Positions 55,409-64,000 of a stretch of DNA of 64,000 bases are shown here, one piece after another. Under the pieces are notes generated by a model. That model did not search any database. It was given only the letters and a program-made list of their open reading frames with translations, and was not told the DNA's origin. How positions within the stretch are numbered: the stretch's first letter is position 1; the number at the start of each line of letters is the position of its first letter. The DNA is from Luteibacter sp. UNC138MFCol5.1 (lineage in GTDB: Bacteria > Pseudomonadota > Gammaproteobacteria > Xanthomonadales > Rhodanobacteraceae): assembly GCF_900110505.1 (NCBI RefSeq), contig NZ_FODZ01000006.1, forward strand, positions 1-64,000, given 5' to 3'. Both the position numbers and the translations under genes were made by a program.

Positions 55409-56358
55409 GCGACGAAATGGTTCCAGCCGGCACGCGTGGGTTCGAACGCCGCGCCGTCGCCGTCCAGCACGCGCACGCCCGCTCCCTCGACGATGCGGCC
55501 GATGCGCGTCGCTCCGCAGCCGAGGCGGGCGAGCGTGGCCCCGACCTCGCCCGCGCGATCCGCTGGGACGGTGAAGCACAACTCGTAGTCGTCGCCACCG
55601 CCGAGCGCGAAATCGAGCGCGTCGACGTCGGCGAAATGGGTAAGCAGGCCGGACGACCGCGGCAGCATCGGCGCGTCGATATCCGCGCCCACGCCGCTCG
55701 CGGCGCAGATGTGGCCGAGGTCGGCGACGAGGCCGTCCGAGATGTCGATGCAGGCGGTGGCGATGCCACGCAACGCCTGGCCGGCCGAGACGCGCGGCGT
55801 CGGCCGGTTGAGGCGTTCGATCAGCGACGCATAGGGTGCCGTGTCGGCCTCGGCGAGGCAGCGCAGCCCCGCGGCGGCATCGCCGAGCGTGCCGGTGACC
55901 ATGACGACGTCGCCCACGCGGGCACCCGAGCGCAGCAGCGCCTCGCCCGGTGCGCTGAAGCCGTGGACGGCCACCGTGACCGTCAGCGGGCCACGCGTGG
56001 TGTCGCCGCCGATGAGCGCGAGCCGATAGGGTGTCGCCAGTTCCGCGAAGCCACGCGCGAGGCCGTCGAAGAACGCCTCGTCGCCATCGGGCGTCGACAG
56101 GGCGAGCAGCGCCCACGCGGGCGTGGCGCCCATCGCGGCGAGGTCGGACAGATTGACGGCGAGCGCCTTCCAGCCGATATCGGCCGCGTCGGTGCCGTGC
56201 GGGAAGTGCACGCCGGCGACGAGGGTGTCGACGGCGATCGCCAGCTCGCGGCCGGCCGGTACCGCGACCACCGCGGCGTCGTCACCGATGCCGGTGACGA
56301 CGTCGTCGCGATGGACTTCGGTATGCCGGCGGATCCGGTCGATCAGGTCGAATTCCAT
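55405..56358 (-). CDS. thiL: thiamine-monophosphate kinase
   Basis: A 317-residue ThiL of the PurM/AIR-synthase fold. Motifs are GIGDDAAVVAVP near residue 23, AVDTLVAGVHFPHGTDAADI near 42, the VNLSDLAAMGATPAWAL segment and VMVTGTLGDAAAGL near 150, then DISDGLVADLGHIC and GGGDDYELCFTVP. It makes thiamine diphosphate. Starts 46 nt after nusB. Confidence 0.95.
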   Translation of the reverse strand: MEFDLIDRIRRHTEVHRDDVVTGIGDDAAVVAVPAGRELAIAVDTLVAGVHFPHGTDAADIGWKALAVNLSDLAAMGATPAWALLALSTPDGDEAFFDGLARGFAELATPYRLALIGGDTTRGPLTVTVAVHGFSAPGEALLRSGARVGDVVMVTGTLGDAAAGLRCLAEADTAPYASLIERLNRPTPRVSAGQALRGIATACIDISDGLVADLGHICAASGVGADIDAPMLPRSSGLLTHFADVDALDFALGGGDDYELCFTVPADRAGEVGATLARLGCGATRIGRIVEGAGVRVLDGDGAAFEPTRAGWNHFVA

Positions 56359-56404
56359 GCGGTTTCCTTGGAGGAGAAAGCGCGCGGGAATCGCGACGCC
56401 GGGG

Positions 56405-56850
56405 TCAGGATCGCTTCTCGGCCGTACGCCAGTGCGTCGCGAGTTTGTCGAGCACGCCGTTCACATAGCTGTGGCCATGGTCCGCGCCGAAGCGCTTCGT
56501 GGCTTCGACCGCTTCGTTGATCACGACGCGGTACGGCACGTCCGGCCGGTATTTCAGCTCGTACGCGCCCATCCGCAGGGCCGAGAGCTCGATCGGATCG
56601 ATCTGCGCGACTTCGCGGTCGACGAACGGCTTGATGCCGTCGTCGAGTTCCTTCACGTGCTTCTCGACGCCGCGCAGGATGTCCTCGAAGTACTCGAGAT
56701 CGGCCACGACCATGTCCTGCTCGTGGCGGAACTGCTCGATCACGCTGCCCATCTTCGCGCCGCCGATCTGCCAGGCGTAGAGGGCCTGCAGGGCGCGGCG
56801 GCGGGCGCGCGAGCGCGCGGCGAGATCGATGCCGTGCGGAGGCGTGCTGG

Positions 56851-56854
<4 letters not shown>
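56405..56854 (-). CDS. nusB: transcription antitermination factor NusB
   Basis: A 149-residue all-helical NusB. Key parts are [17 protein letters not shown] near residue 10, the MRMGAYEL-like [20 protein letters not shown] and [20 protein letters not shown] plus NGVLDKLA. It acts in rRNA antitermination with NusE (S10). The start overlaps ribH stop (ATGA). Confidence 0.95.
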
Positions 56855-57318
<464 letters not shown>

Positions 57319-57363
57319 GTTCGGGGAATCCTGGGCGGAATGGTCGCCGCGCGACCGGGTATT

Positions 57364-58296
57364 TTACGAGGTTTTCGGCCGGGGGTGGCCGCTGAATCGG
57401 AGGGTCGCGCGATCGTCGGCGACCTGCAGGCGCCCGGCGACCCCGAACGGCAGCGTGAGCTTGGCCGGCCCGTGCCCGAACGGCAGACCGCGGATGACCG
57501 GGATGCCGGCCGCCGCGGCGATGCGCTCGAACACCGTGTCGAGGTCGTAGCCGTTGTCGTATTCGGCCACCCGGTAGCTGGTGAAGTCGCCCACCAGGAG
57601 GGCCTTCTGCGCGCCCAGCACGCCGGCGTGCAGCAGGTGGTAGAGCATGCGCTCCACCCGGTACGGCGGTTCCGCGATGTCCTCGACGAACAGCAGGCCG
57701 CCGTCGATGGCCGGGAAATACGGCGAGCCGACGAGGCCCGCGAGCATCGCGAGGTTGCCGCCCCATAGCGTCCCTTCGGCCGCGAGGGTGCCCACGCCCG
57801 GCGCTTCCCACTCGCCGACGGCCTCGTCGTCACGCAGCGTGCGCCACAGGTGTTCCCAGGTGAACGCGTCCAGTTCCGGGGCGCCGAAGTCGGGGCCGAG
57901 CATGGGGCCACCGTAGGTGACGATCCCCGCGCGCGCGAAGAGCGCGCACTGCAGCGCCGTGAAGTCGCTATGGCCGATCAGCGCGACGGGCGCCCCGCGC
58001 AGGCGCTGGCCCAGCGCGTCGTAATCCAGCAAGGGCAGCAGCGGATGGGCGCCGTACCCGCCACGGATGGCCAGCACCACATCCGGGAGCGGACGCCGCG
58101 GGTCGCCGAGGCCGTTGATATCCGCCGCCCGCTCGGCATCGGTGCCCGCGAAGCGGAGGTCGCGCCGTTCGAGAACCTCGACGCCGTCGACGCGGTGGCC
58201 CGCGCCCTCGAGTCGTTCGATGCCGCGCTGCATGGCTTCGGGGATGTGCGGATAGCCGGAGGGTGCGATGAGGCGAATGTCGTAGCGAAAGGCCAT
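57364..58296 (-). CDS. LD-carboxypeptidase (S66 family, LdcA-like)
   Basis: A 310-residue S66 peptidase. The sequence AIRGGYGAHPLLPLLDYDAL and the nucleophile region APVALIGHSDFTALQCALF (Ser in GHSD) are clear, as is YGGPMLGPDFG, with LLFVEDIAEPPYRVERML and later the Glu/His region. It removes terminal D-Ala from cytosolic murein tetrapeptides for recycling. It lies inside the riboflavin operon between ribBX and ribH, 75 and 45 nt from these neighbours, on the same strand. Other LdcA family members act on microcin, so exact substrate is inferred. Confidence 0.85.
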   Translation of the reverse strand: MAFRYDIRLIAPSGYPHIPEAMQRGIERLEGAGHRVDGVEVLERRDLRFAGTDAERAADINGLGDPRRPLPDVVLAIRGGYGAHPLLPLLDYDALGQRLRGAPVALIGHSDFTALQCALFARAGIVTYGGPMLGPDFGAPELDAFTWEHLWRTLRDDEAVGEWEAPGVGTLAAEGTLWGGNLAMLAGLVGSPYFPAIDGGLLFVEDIAEPPYRVERMLYHLLHAGVLGAQKALLVGDFTSYRVAEYDNGYDLDTVFERIAAAAGIPVIRGLPFGHGPAKLTLPFGVAGRLQVADDRATLRFSGHPRPKTS

Positions 58297-58371
58297 TGCG
58301 TGCTGAGCCGTGTTTCGATGGTCAAGGAATAAAGGCTGGGGACCAGGATGGCAACCCGAAGGTGCGCTGGC

Positions 58372-59463
58372 TCACCCCGCCTGCTCGACCACCTCGAGCC
58401 CGAAGCCCGCGATGCCGACGAACTTGCGCGGCGTACCCATCACGCGCAGGCGCCTGACGCCCAGCTCCGCGAGAATCTGCGCGCCCAGACCGAGCTGACG
58501 CCATTCCTGGTCGTCCTTCGGCGCAGGCATCGGCGCCGCGTCGCCCTTCAGGCGCGCCAGCAGCGCTTCCGGCGTATCGGCGCCGGAAAGCACCAGCAGC
58601 ACGCCGCGATCCTCCGCGTCGATACGGCGCAACGCGTCGGTCACCGTCTGGCCGAGGTCTTCCCGTTTCAGGTGCAGCACGTCGGAGAGCGTGTTGCGCA
58701 CGTGCACGCGTGTCAGCACGGGTTCGCCGTCGGCGATGTCGCCGCGCGTGAGCGCGAAATGCAGGCCGTTGCGGATCGCGTCGCGGAAGGCCACGAGGCG
58801 GAAACGGCCGAACTCGGTGTCGACGTCGTCGGCGAACACACGCTCGACGGTCTTCTCGGTTTCGAGCCGGTAGCGGATCAGGTCCGCGATCGTGCCGATC
58901 TTCAGCCCGTGCTTCGCGGCGAAGATTTCGAGCTCCGGACGCCGCGCCATCGAGCCGTCGTCGTGGAGGATCTCGATCAGCACCGACGCGGGCTCCAGAC
59001 CCGCCAGCGCCGCGAGGTCGCAGCCCGCTTCCGTGTGGCCGGCACGCGTCAGCACGCCGCCCGCCTGCGCGGTCAGCGGGAACACATGCCCGGGCATGGT
59101 GATGTCCGCCGGCTTTGCGTCCTTCGCCACGGCCACCTGCACGGTGCGCGCGCGATCGTGCGCTGAGATGCCCGTGGTGACGCCTTCGGCGGCCTCGATC
59201 GAGACGGTGAAATTGGTGTGGTACGGCGAATTGTTGTCGCTGACCATGGGCTTGAGCCCGAGCTGGCGCGTGCGCTGCTCGGTCAGCGTGAGGCACATCA
59301 GGCCGCGTGCCTCGCGGACCATGAAGTTGACGTCTTCCGGACGCACCTTCTCGGCGGCCATGACGATGTCGCCTTCGTTCTCGCGGTCTTCGTCGTCGAG
59401 GATCACGACCATGCGCCCCTGGCGCAGGTCTTCGAGGATCTCGGGGATGGTGTTGAAGGGCAT
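58372..59463 (-). CDS. ribB: 3,4-dihydroxy-2-butanone-4-phosphate synthase with degenerate GCHII-like domain (RibBX)
   Basis: A 363-residue protein. The N-terminal domain (about 1-205) is complete RibB: MVVILDDEDRENEGDIVMAA, TNFTVSIEAAEGVTTGISAH and GHTEAGCDLAALAGLEPASV. The C-terminal part follows the shape of GTP cyclohydrolase II, but the zinc cysteines (GDxxxSxRCDC) and the RQEGRGIG motif are missing; in their place are VHVRNTLSDVLHLKREDLG and RGVLLVLSGADTPEAL. It is thus not a working RibBA; this layout is known as RibBX in other proteobacteria. RibA proper must be elsewhere. It starts 13 nt after ribE. Confidence 0.9.
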   Translation of the reverse strand: MPFNTIPEILEDLRQGRMVVILDDEDRENEGDIVMAAEKVRPEDVNFMVREARGLMCLTLTEQRTRQLGLKPMVSDNNSPYHTNFTVSIEAAEGVTTGISAHDRARTVQVAVAKDAKPADITMPGHVFPLTAQAGGVLTRAGHTEAGCDLAALAGLEPASVLIEILHDDGSMARRPELEIFAAKHGLKIGTIADLIRYRLETEKTVERVFADDVDTEFGRFRLVAFRDAIRNGLHFALTRGDIADGEPVLTRVHVRNTLSDVLHLKREDLGQTVTDALRRIDAEDRGVLLVLSGADTPEALLARLKGDAAPMPAPKDDQEWRQLGLGAQILAELGVRRLRVMGTPRKFVGIAGFGLEVVEQAG

Positions 59464-59476
59464 GGGTCGTATCCGC

Positions 59477-60118
59477 TCAGGCGAAGCCGTGCTGTTTGAG
59501 GAAGGCCTCGTCGAGGCGCGGACTGCCGCCGCTGCTGAGCAGGCGCTCGATGTAGCGCGCCACGACATCGACCTCGATGTTCACGGCATCGCCGGCGCGG
59601 CGCGCCGAGAACGCGGTGTGCTCCACCGTGTGCGGAATCAGGTTGACGCCGAAGCGGTTGCCCTCGACCTCGTTGACCGTAAGGCTGGTGCCGTCGATGC
59701 ACACGGAGCCCTTGTGCGCGATGTAGCGCGCCAGGTCCGAAGGCACTTCGAAGGTCCAGCGCAACGAGCGGCCATCGGGCACCACCGAGACGACCTTGCC
59801 GGTGCCGTCCACATGGCCGGACACGAGGTGCCCGCCGAGGCGATCGGCGAGGCGCAGGGCCTTCTCGAGGTTCACGGGATCGCCGGCCTTGTGCCTGCCG
59901 AGCGTGGTATGAGCGAGGGTTTCGTTCGAGACGTCGGCCGCGAAGCTGGCGGCGTCGAAGTCGATCACGGTCAGGCAGACGCCGGAGACGGCGATGCTGT
60001 CGCCGAGGGCGACGTCGGCCATGTCGAGGCCCGACGTATCGACGGTGAGGCGGACGTCGCCGCCACGCGGCTCGAGACGCGCGATGCGGCCGACGGCCTG
60101 GATGATGCCGGTGAACAT
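59477..60118 (-). CDS. ribE: riboflavin synthase alpha chain
   Basis: A 213-residue RibE of two tandem lumazine-binding repeats: MFTGIIQAVGRIARLEPRGG with SIAVSGVCLTVID, and GHVDGTGKVVSV with SVCIDGTSLTVNEVE. It makes riboflavin from two lumazines. It is first gene after the FMN riboswitch, with the GGGGAGG ribosome site in a hairpin. Confidence 0.95.
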   Translation of the reverse strand: MFTGIIQAVGRIARLEPRGGDVRLTVDTSGLDMADVALGDSIAVSGVCLTVIDFDAASFAADVSNETLAHTTLGRHKAGDPVNLEKALRLADRLGGHLVSGHVDGTGKVVSVVPDGRSLRWTFEVPSDLARYIAHKGSVCIDGTSLTVNEVEGNRFGVNLIPHTVEHTAFSARRAGDAVNIEVDVVARYIERLLSSGGSPRLDEAFLKQHGFA

Positions 60119-60126
60119 GTCAGCGA

Positions 60127-60142
60127 CCTCCCCGGAAGGAGG
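60127..60142 (-). promoter_or_regulatory. ribosome-site-masking hairpin of the FMN riboswitch
   Basis: On the minus strand CCTCC-TTCCGG-GGAGG sits 8 nt before the ribE ATG, and the right arm is the ribosome site itself. Pairing would hide it. This is consistent with translational control, the usual mode for FMN riboswitches in gammaproteobacteria. No good intrinsic terminator was found in the leader. Confidence 0.55.
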
Positions 60143-60245
60143 CGACGCGCATTTCGGTTTTCATGAAACGTTTCCCGCGGTGGTGAGCGAAAAACGCCCC
60201 AAGGCATGGCCTGCACACGCCCCTGCCGGAGCGTGCGGAGACCGT

Positions 60246-60384
60246 CTTCTTTCATCCGGACTATGACCGTCGGCTCCGGCATCGGACCGGATCTGCTGAC
60301 CTTCCGGCGGAACCGGAAGCGCTCGCGGGCTCGTTCCTCGCGGAACCTACCGCCGGTGGGGAGTCGCACCCCGCCCTGAAGACG
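60246..60384 (-). promoter_or_regulatory. FMN riboswitch (RFN element)
   Basis: Conserved RFN blocks in order on the minus strand: CTTCAGGGCGGGGTG, CTCCCCACCGGCGGT, GAGCCCGCGAGCGC, GGTCAGCAGATCCGGT and GATGCCGGAGCCGACGGTCA, then AGTCCGGATGAAAGAAG closing P1. It binds FMN and shuts off the downstream ribE-ribBX-ldcA-ribH-nusB-thiL-pgpA transcript. It sits between ribE and the oxidoreductase gene rather than before ribD. The 404-nt gap 60119-60522 contains it, the leader, and a REP. Confidence 0.97.
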
Positions 60385-60499
60385 CTGTGGAGGCCGGATC
60401 CCGGAGGAGCCAGCCGGCGAAGGATAGCATGGGGTCTTTTCCGCGACTTGCAACGGCACGCCGCGTGCCGGTGGCGAGGCCTGTCGCTCCTCGCGAAAA

Positions 60500-60527
60500 G
60501 ATGTCGCGCGCAGGGCGCGCTCCTACC
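60500..60527. repeat. single REP palindrome
   Basis: GATGTCGCGCGCAGGGCGCG followed by CTCCTAC; same as the arms at 463-559, including the leading TCGCGAAAAG. Its GTAGGAGC end (minus strand) includes the TAG stop of the adjacent oxidoreductase gene. Confidence 0.8.
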
Positions 60528-61536
60528 GGGGAGGGATCGGGCCAGGTTGTTTCGCCAGAACCTGGTCCATGACCCAGCTGGTGCGCGCACCGGTGCGCGC
60601 GGTCGAGGGGCAGGTGCCCTGCCCCGTGAGTTCCGCGACGATCGATGCGATGAGCGGCTGCTGGATGTGTTCGGGATTGACGACGACGATGTCGTCCACG
60701 CGACCGTCCGTCTCGACGCGGATCGGCCCGTCGCCGAACGTGGCGAAGACGAGGCGGCCGCGGTCGCCGACGATCTCGACGCGATCCTCGCGACGGTCGG
60801 CCGCGAAGTTCCACAGCCCGGTTCCGAGCACGCCGCTGTCGAAGCGAAAGGCCATCGCCACCGTGTCTTCCGCGGGATAGGCGCCGAGCTGGTTCGAGAC
60901 CATGCCGCGCGCGTCGACGATCGGCCCCAGCAGGAAGTCGAGGATGTCGAGGGTGTGGCAGCCGATGTCGACGAAGATGCCGCCGCCGGAGATCTCCGGG
61001 CGCACCGTCCAGGGCAGGTTCGCCGGATCGCGGTAACGCGCTTCGAAGGGATGGTGCAGCAGGACGTTGACGAGGCGCGGCGTGCCGATCGCATGCTCCG
61101 CGAGCAACGCCGCGATGCGCTGGAAACGCGGCAGCATGCGCCGGTAATAGGCGACGAAGACGGGCACGCCGGCCGCTTGGCCGGCGTCGATGATGGCCTG
61201 GCATTCGGCGTGGTCGATCGCCATCGGCTTCTCGACGTAGACCGGCTTGCCCGCGGCGATCGCCATCAGCGCGTACTCGCGATGGCTCGAGGGTGGCGTC
61301 GCGACGTAGATCGCGTCGACCTCCGGATCGGCGATCAAGGCGGCGGCATCGTCGTACCAGCGCGGCACGCCATGGCGCATCGCGTAGTCACGCGCCTTGT
61401 CGCTATCGCGTCGCATGACCGCCACGAGCGAAGAGCCGGGAATCTTCTGGAACGCCGGACCGCTCTTCACTTCGGTGACCGCCCCGCATCCGACGATGCC
61501 CCAGCGGACCTGCGCGAGCGGACGCGCCGGAATCAC
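60523..61536 (-). CDS. Gfo/Idh/MocA family oxidoreductase
   Basis: A 337-residue NAD(P)-dependent dehydrogenase. The Rossmann motif VRWGIVGCGAVTEVKSGPAF is at residues 9-28, followed by DAIYVATPPSSHREYALMA and the conserved AGKPVYVEKPMAIDHAEC (EKP). The C-terminal sheet has SGGGIFVDIGCHTLDIL with catalytic His. Sugar or cyclitol-type substrates are usual. Start is GTG overlapping the ribD stop (GTGA), so it is in the ribD transcript. It stops inside a REP. Confidence 0.85.
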   Translation of the reverse strand: MIPARPLAQVRWGIVGCGAVTEVKSGPAFQKIPGSSLVAVMRRDSDKARDYAMRHGVPRWYDDAAALIADPEVDAIYVATPPSSHREYALMAIAAGKPVYVEKPMAIDHAECQAIIDAGQAAGVPVFVAYYRRMLPRFQRIAALLAEHAIGTPRLVNVLLHHPFEARYRDPANLPWTVRPEISGGGIFVDIGCHTLDILDFLLGPIVDARGMVSNQLGAYPAEDTVAMAFRFDSGVLGTGLWNFAADRREDRVEIVGDRGRLVFATFGDGPIRVETDGRVDDIVVVNPEHIQQPLIASIVAELTGQGTCPSTARTGARTSWVMDQVLAKQPGPIPPR

Positions 61537-62639
61537 CGGGCCAGCGGCCGCAGCTGCAGTCGCGTGTCGTCGCCGACCTGACGACGGTCGACGGTATCGA
61601 GCTTCCAGCGCGCCGCCATGTCGTCCAGCGGCGGCAGCGTCAGCATCGGCCGGGCGCTGCTGCCGAGGAGGATCGGCGCGACGTACACGAGCAACTCGTC
61701 GGCCAGGCCGGCGGCCAGCAACGCACCGCACAGGACGGGACCGGCCTCGACGTGCACTTCGTTGACGTCGCGCAGGGCGAGCGTGTGAAGCGCGGCGCGC
61801 AGGTCGAGGCCGCCGTGATCGTAGCGACGGACCGTGCTGCGCTCGACGGTTTCCAGATGCGCCGGCACGACGGCGTCGGGCGCGTGCAGCAGCAGGGTCG
61901 GCGCCGCGCCGTCGAGCACGTTCGCACCGGCGGGCGTGCGCAGACGGCTGTCGAGGATCGCGCGCAGCGGCGGCACGAACGGCTCGTCGCCGGGCAGGCG
62001 CACGGTGAGTCGCGGATCGTCGGCGAGGACGGTACCGCTGGCCGAGAGGATGGCGGACGCGCGAGCGCGCCAGCGCTGCACATCCGCACGGGCGGGCTCA
62101 CCGGTGATCCACTTCGACGAGCCATCGGCCAGCGCCGTGCGCCCGTCGAGGCTCATCGCGAGCTTCACGCGCACCCAGGGACGTCCGCGCTCGATGCGGC
62201 TGAAGAATCCGATGTTCAGTTCACGCGCCTGATCGCGCATCAGGCCGACCTGCACCCCGATACCGGCCTCGCGCAGTTTCGCGATGCCCGCGCCGTCGAC
62301 CTTGTCGAACGGATCCTCGTGCGCGATCACGACGCGACCGACGCCCGCGGCGATCAACGCATCCGCGCAGGGCGGCGTGCGGCCGAAGTGGGCGCAGGGC
62401 TCGAGCGTGACGTAGGCGGTGGCGCCGCGCGCCGAATCGCCGGCCTCGCGCAACGCGAAGATTTCCGCATGCGGCTGACCCGCGCGCGGATGCCAGCCGG
62501 TACCCAGTACCGTCTCACCGCGGGCGATGACGCAGCCGACGCGCGGATTGGGCTGGGTGGTGTGCATGCCCCGCGCGGCGAGACGCAGCGCATGCGCCAT
62601 GTGGACATGGTCCATGGCGGGGAAGAACGGGCGCGACAT
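61533..62639 (-). CDS. ribD: bifunctional deaminase/reductase RibD
   Basis: A 368-residue RibD. The deaminase zinc site is GQPHAEIFALREAG and YVTLEPCAHFGRTPPCADAL. The reductase part has RVKLAMSLDGRTALADGSSK with WITGEPARADVQRWRARASA. It performs steps two and three of riboflavin synthesis. It overlaps nrdR by 1 nt (TGATG), the common nrdR-ribD coupling. It lies upstream of the FMN riboswitch and therefore seems to escape it. Confidence 0.95.
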   Translation of the reverse strand: MSRPFFPAMDHVHMAHALRLAARGMHTTQPNPRVGCVIARGETVLGTGWHPRAGQPHAEIFALREAGDSARGATAYVTLEPCAHFGRTPPCADALIAAGVGRVVIAHEDPFDKVDGAGIAKLREAGIGVQVGLMRDQARELNIGFFSRIERGRPWVRVKLAMSLDGRTALADGSSKWITGEPARADVQRWRARASAILSASGTVLADDPRLTVRLPGDEPFVPPLRAILDSRLRTPAGANVLDGAAPTLLLHAPDAVVPAHLETVERSTVRRYDHGGLDLRAALHTLALRDVNEVHVEAGPVLCGALLAAGLADELLVYVAPILLGSSARPMLTLPPLDDMAARWKLDTVDRRQVGDDTRLQLRPLAR

Positions 62640-63154
62640 CAGGACTTGCGTCCTCGCCTGGCCGCCTCGAGCAGCGGCAGTTGCAGCCCTTCCATCGACG
62701 GCAGGTCGCGCTCCAGCTTCTCGATCTCCTCGCGGAACGCATGGACGTCCTCGAAGCGACGGTAGACGGAAGCGAAGCGCACGTAGGCGACCTGATCGAG
62801 TTTCTTCAGTTCGCGCATGACGAGCTCGCCCACCTGGCGCGACGGCACTTCGCGCTCGCCGCTGCGACGGAGGTCGTCGACCACCGCGCGAACGGCGGTG
62901 TCCACGGCGTCGCTCGCGACCGGGCGCTTCTGCAGGGCGCGCTCGAAACTCACGCGCAGCTTGTGTTCGTCGAACGGCTCGCGGCGATCGCCGGATTTGA
63001 CGATCGCCGGGAGCTTCAGTTCGGCGGTTTCGAACGTATTGAAGCGTTCGCCGCACTGCGGGCACTCACGGCGGCGACGCACCGTGCTCCCGTCCTCCGT
63101 GAGGCGGGAGTCGATGACGCGCGTGTCTTCATGCTGGCAGAACGGACAGTGCAT
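62639..63154 (-). CDS. nrdR: transcriptional repressor NrdR
   Basis: A 171-residue NrdR. The zinc ribbon is [17 protein letters not shown] with [16 protein letters not shown], followed by an ATP-cone ([19 protein letters not shown]). It represses ribonucleotide reductase genes in response to (d)ATP. It follows glyA by 3 nt on the same strand. Confidence 0.95.
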   Translation of the reverse strand: MHCPFCQHEDTRVIDSRLTEDGSTVRRRRECPQCGERFNTFETAELKLPAIVKSGDRREPFDEHKLRVSFERALQKRPVASDAVDTAVRAVVDDLRRSGEREVPSRQVGELVMRELKKLDQVAYVRFASVYRRFEDVHAFREEIEKLERDLPSMEGLQLPLLEAARRGRKS

Positions 63155-63157
63155 CGA

Positions 63158-64000
63158 TCAGCCGTAGACCGGGAACTTCGCGCACTGCTCGGTGACCTTC
63201 TTGCGAACGGCCGCGATCACGGCCTCGTCGCCCGGCGCGTCGAGCACATCGCAGATCCACGTCGCCAGTTCGATGGTCTCCGCTTCCTTGTAGCCGCGGG
63301 TGGTGATCGCCGGCGTGCCGACGCGGAGGCCGGACGTGACGAACGGCGAACGCGGATCGTTCGGCACGGCGTTCTTGTTCACCGTGATGTGCGCCTTGCC
63401 CAGCGCGGCTTCGGCGTCCTTGCCCGTGACGTCGCGACCGATCAGGTCGATCAGCATGAGGTGGTTCTCGGTGCCGCCGGACACGACCTTGTAGCCGCGT
63501 TCGATCAGCGTCTTCGCCATGGCCTTCGCGTTGGCGACCACCTGCTTCTGGTAATCGGTGAAGGCCGGCTCGAGGGCCTCCTTGAACGCGACGGCCTTGG
63601 CGGCGATCACGTGCATCAGCGGGCCGCCCTGGATGCCCGGGAAGACGATCGACTGCAGCTTCTTCTCGAGCTCCTCGCCGAGGCCCTTCGCCACGATGAT
63701 GCCGCCGCGCGGACCGCGCAGCGTCTTGTGCGTGGTGGAGGTGACCACGTGCGCGTGCGGCACCGGGTTCGGATAGACGCCCGCGGCGACGAGGCCGGCG
63801 ATGTGCGCCATGTCGACGAAGAGGTACGCGCCGACCTTGTCGGCGATCTCGCGGAACTTCGCCCAGTCGAGAATCTGCGAGTAGGCGGAGAAACCGGCGA
63901 CGATCATCTTCGGCTTGTGCTCGACCGCGAGCTTCTCGATCTCGGCGTAATCGACGAGGCCGGTGTCCGGGTCGATGCCGTACTGCACGGCGTTGAACAG
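63158..64000 (-). CDS. glyA: serine hydroxymethyltransferase (partial, 5' end outside window)
   Basis: The C-terminal 280 residues of GlyA; the gene starts beyond the right edge. The PLP lysine is in [16 protein letters not shown], and [16 protein letters not shown] and [20 protein letters not shown] are diagnostic. [14 protein letters not shown]-like [20 protein letters not shown] follows. It makes glycine and 5,10-methylene-THF. The GTG readable as start near 63988 is an internal codon. Confidence 0.95.
   Translation of the reverse strand: MFNAVQYGIDPDTGLVDYAEIEKLAVEHKPKMIVAGFSAYSQILDWAKFREIADKVGAYLFVDMAHIAGLVAAGVYPNPVPHAHVVTSTTHKTLRGPRGGIIVAKGLGEELEKKLQSIVFPGIQGGPLMHVIAAKAVAFKEALEPAFTDYQKQVVANAKAMAKTLIERGYKVVSGGTENHLMLIDLIGRDVTGKDAEAALGKAHITVNKNAVPNDPRSPFVTSGLRVGTPAITTRGYKEAETIELATWICDVLDAPGDEAVIAAVRKKVTEQCAKFPVYG

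Noticed and set aside
58372-59463. Functional bifunctional RibBA
   Set aside because: The zinc-binding cysteines and the RQEGRGIG motif of GTP cyclohydrolase II are missing.
60150-60240. Intrinsic terminator as expression platform of the FMN riboswitch
   Set aside because: A GGGGCGTTTTT run exists, but I could not pair a convincing stem before it. The ribosome-site hairpin at 60127-60142 is a better candidate.

Overview
The window is GC-rich, almost completely coding chromosomal DNA of a free-living gammaproteobacterium. A fused aspartate kinase/diaminopimelate decarboxylase, the MurL/MurD2 cell-wall pair, a Rrf2-regulated suf operon without sufA or sufE, and many 'GTAGGAGCGCGC' REP palindromes together suggest Xanthomonadales, probably Rhodanobacteraceae (Luteibacter- or Dyella-like). 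The family placement is inference. The genus cannot be fixed from sequence reading alone.

Layout. 1-560: end of an IS3-family insertion sequence next to REP palindromes. 556-4613: four-gene minus-strand operon (HAD phosphatase, class III aminotransferase, FemAB/GNAT-like transferase, ureohydrolase-like protein) of unknown product. 4.7-5.5 kb: MipA/OmpV outer membrane protein. 5.5-11.8 kb: suf Fe-S operon with its regulator, ending in a GNAT and a Rieske ferredoxin. 12.1-13.75 kb: glnK-amtB behind a sigma-54 promoter. 13.8-16.3 kb: exported flavin amine oxidase, cytochrome c and RidA. 16.6-18.25 kb: amgK-murU peptidoglycan recycling. 18.3-21.8 kb: histidine kinase, motAB behind a sigma-28 promoter, and a small protein. 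22.7-27.3 kb: tgt, yajC, secD, secF. 27.3-28.8 kb: FliK-like and FlhX-like genes behind an excellent sigma-28 promoter. 28.8-32.5 kb: a tandemly duplicated two-gene module of unknown function, one copy carrying an in-frame internal deletion, bordered by a 3 x 56-bp REP array. 32.5-37.8 kb: lysC/lysA fusion, murL, murD2. 37.8-38.2 kb: large palindromic element and polypyrimidine tract. 38.2-47.2 kb: amino-acid permease, molybdenum hydroxylase pair, methyltransferase, PHB depolymerase, anion permease, GIN-domain and small secreted proteins. 47.2-51 kb: tightly overlapping gspN-hisN-nudE-cysQ-mazG. 51-54.9 kb: bioA, a DsbA-fold isomerase, rsmE, an aldo/keto reductase. 54.9-64 kb: glyA (partial), nrdR, ribD, Gfo/Idh oxidoreductase, then an FMN riboswitch leading ribE, ribBX, ldcA, ribH, nusB, thiL, pgpA.

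Themes. Peptidoglycan metabolism recurs (AmgK/MurU salvage, MurL/MurD2 with LysA, LdcA). Motility signals lie at two separate places with recognisable FliA promoters (motAB and the FliK/FlhX pair). Many neighbouring genes overlap by 4 nt (ATGA or GTGA), so most operon calls are well supported. No rRNA, tRNA, CRISPR array or prophage was recognised.

The least explained items are the duplicated module at 28.8-32.4 kb, the four-gene operon at 0.56-4.6 kb and the exported amine oxidase/cytochrome/RidA cassette.
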